Shown here piece after piece: positions 63,209 through 64,000 of a DNA stretch of 64,000 nt (position 1 is its first letter; each line of letters opens with the position of its first letter). The notes beneath the pieces are model-generated. The model saw only the letters and a program-made list of their open reading frames with translations, did no database searches and was not told the DNA's origin. Where the stretch lies: assembly GCA_001023535.1 (NCBI GenBank), contig CP011020.1:5714509-5778508 (forward strand). The letters run 5' to 3'. The translations under genes were made by a program, and so were the position numbers. The DNA comes from Pseudomonas chlororaphis (GTDB taxonomy: Bacteria; Pseudomonadota; Gammaproteobacteria; Pseudomonadales; Pseudomonadaceae).

Positions 63209-63373
63209 ATGAATATTCCGATCCCGGCCGAAACCCCGGACCCCAATATCGACGACCCCACCCTGCCCCCACCGGGGCCTGATCCGGAGCCCATCCCCGA
63301 GAAAGACCCGCCGCTGGATCCCCAGCCGCCGTTGGGCGACCCACCCAGCGAGGCGCCCCCGGAACGGGTTTGA
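63209..63373 (+). CDS. Small proline-rich protein
   Basis: A 54-aa frame, ATG at 63209 to TGA at 63373, starting MNIPIPAETPDPNIDDPTLP and ending EAPPERV. More than a third of the residues are Pro, with many Asp/Glu. GGAG lies 11 bases upstream. No domain; probably disordered. Divergent from glgE. Kept because start, ribosome site and strong compositional bias are coherent, but the coding call is moderate. Confidence 0.5.
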   Translation: MNIPIPAETPDPNIDDPTLPPPGPDPEPIPEKDPPLDPQPPLGDPPSEAPPERV

Positions 63374-63390
63374 TGCTCAAGCTTAGTAGG

Positions 63391-63487
63391 AGACTTGCGA
63401 GAGCGAGCCTGCTCGCGATAGCGGTGTAGTCAGTTGAGGTGAACGCTTTCTGGTCGGACGCCTTCGCGAGCAAGCTCGCTCCCACGG
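63391..63487. repeat. REP doublet
   Basis: GCGAGAGCGAGCCTGCTCGC at the left and CGCGAGCAAGCTCGCTCCCA at the right. Confidence 0.75.
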
Positions 63488-63508
63488 GGATGCGTTGGTA
63501 TCCGTTCC

Positions 63509-63666
63509 TAGGCTCTGTCTGAAAAGCCTTGATACTCGTTCATGCTGCGTTGAAAACCGGCTCGGAATGCTCATTTACTCCAGTAAAGTCGAGCGCGACC
63601 CCGGCCGTTCCTCGCCGGTTTTCGCCTTGCCTGACCTTCGCCTCAAGACTTTTCAAACAGAGCCTA
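63509..63666. mobile_element. 158-bp MITE-like element with terminal inverted repeats
   Basis: Left end TAGGCTCTGTCTGAAAAG (63509-63526) matches the complement of the right end (63649-63666) at 17 of 18 positions, and similarity extends to 24 bp with two mismatches. The interior has no coding frame and contains CCGGC-rich partial palindromes. The right terminus supplies the TAG stop codon of the adjacent MgtC-family gene. Confidence 0.65.
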
Positions 63667-64000
63667 AGGTTGGTCGTCGTTTTCCAGTGCCCGGACAATC
63701 AGCGGCATCACACTGAAGATCACCAGCGCCAGTATCGTACTCACCACGGCCGTGGCTTCGCGGCCCAAGCCTGCGGCGACGCCGATGGCCGCGGTCATCC
63801 ACAGCCCCGCGGCGGTGGTCAGGCCCTTGACATGGCCGACATCGCCCTCGGTGTTCTTCAAGATCGTACCGGCGCCCAAAAAGCCGATGCCGGCCACCAC
63901 CCCCTGGATGACCCGGCTCATGGCGTCGGCCTGGGAGCCGGACAGTTGCGGCACCAGGACAAACAGCGCAGCGCCCAGCGCCACCAGCATATGCGTGCGC
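63664..64000 (-). CDS. MgtC/SapB-family membrane protein (5' part outside window)
   Basis: The visible C-terminal about 112 residues read through RTHMLVALGAALFVLVP, SRVIQGVVAGIGFLGAGTIL, GLTTAAGLWMTAAIGVAAGLG and a last helix TILALVIFSVMPLIV, the MgtC fold with several membrane helices. The family is linked to growth in low magnesium. The frame is open to the window edge, so the start is not visible. The stop TAG (63664-63666) lies within the terminal repeat of the MITE-like element. Confidence 0.9.
   Translation of the reverse strand, partial: RTHMLVALGAALFVLVPQLSGSQADAMSRVIQGVVAGIGFLGAGTILKNTEGDVGHVKGLTTAAGLWMTAAIGVAAGLGREATAVVSTILALVIFSVMPLIVRALENDDQP

Overview
The window is a chromosomal segment of a fluorescent-group Pseudomonas (P. 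fluorescens complex; the gene content suggests the P. corrugata / P. brassicacearum side). The reasons are high-GC coding sequence, a lexA2-imuA-imuB-imuC cassette, dhcAB-atoB, a three-gene GlgE operon, and many Pseudomonas-type REP palindromes (GTGGGAGCGGGCTTGCTCGC and GTGGCGAGGGAGCTTGCTCC families) between genes. No tRNA, rRNA, CRISPR array or transposase gene was seen.

Layout. 1-5 kb: 3'-truncated sohB, a histidine phosphatase, an SCP2 protein, a HypX-like fusion with no hydrogenase genes nearby, and a LysR regulator. 5-6.1 kb: two small stress or unknown genes (DUF465, DUF4142). 6.15-8.9 kb is an AT-rich foreign-looking insert and the most interesting locus. It holds a 33-codon peptide gene, then a terminator-like hairpin, then a 307-aa protein ending in an M29/NicX-like His...His-x-Asp signature. 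Divergent to these is a stand-alone PheS-like ligase with a C-terminal FDX-ACB domain. It looks like an uncharacterised peptide-modification system. 8.9-17.6 kb: a small disordered protein with a decayed tandem copy, a hybrid histidine kinase, and the SOS mutagenesis operon with a LexA2-type operator. 17.7-25.2 kb: an eight-gene operon running gntR, AprA-like flavoprotein, AprB-like ferredoxin, SsuABC/NrtABC-type importer, HEAT-repeat protein and DUF971 protein, probably for scavenging and reducing a sulfur (or other oxyanion) compound.

25.2-35.5 kb: a divergent AraC / outer-membrane-protein pair with three phased direct repeats between them; a Tat/Sec-exported redox trio (cytochrome c lipoprotein, VAO-type lactone oxidase, DSD1-type PLP enzyme); and a LysR / GMC oxidoreductase / MHS transporter unit. 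35.6-41.4 kb: a single-domain response regulator, topB behind a long palindrome containing a canonical LexA box, glutaminase, and small or lipoprotein genes. 41.5-42.3 kb: six tandem 132-bp REP-doublet units. 42.3-46.1 kb: a ZIP transporter and a stress cluster (Mn catalase, KGG-repeat protein, DUF892). 46.3-55 kb: a Sir2 deacylase, dhcR/dhcA/dhcB/atoB for dehydrocarnitine and ketone-body CoA transfer, and gudR/gudP/gudD for glucarate. 55-63 kb: glgE - treS/mak fusion - glgB, which turns trehalose into branched alpha-glucan through maltose-1-phosphate. The window ends in a small proline-rich gene, a MITE-like element and a 5'-truncated MgtC-family gene.

Large open frames antisense to real genes were ignored. 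Starts were chosen from Shine-Dalgarno spacing, operon overlaps (ATGA, TGATG) and family N-termini. Functional calls rest on motif reading only; no database search was run.
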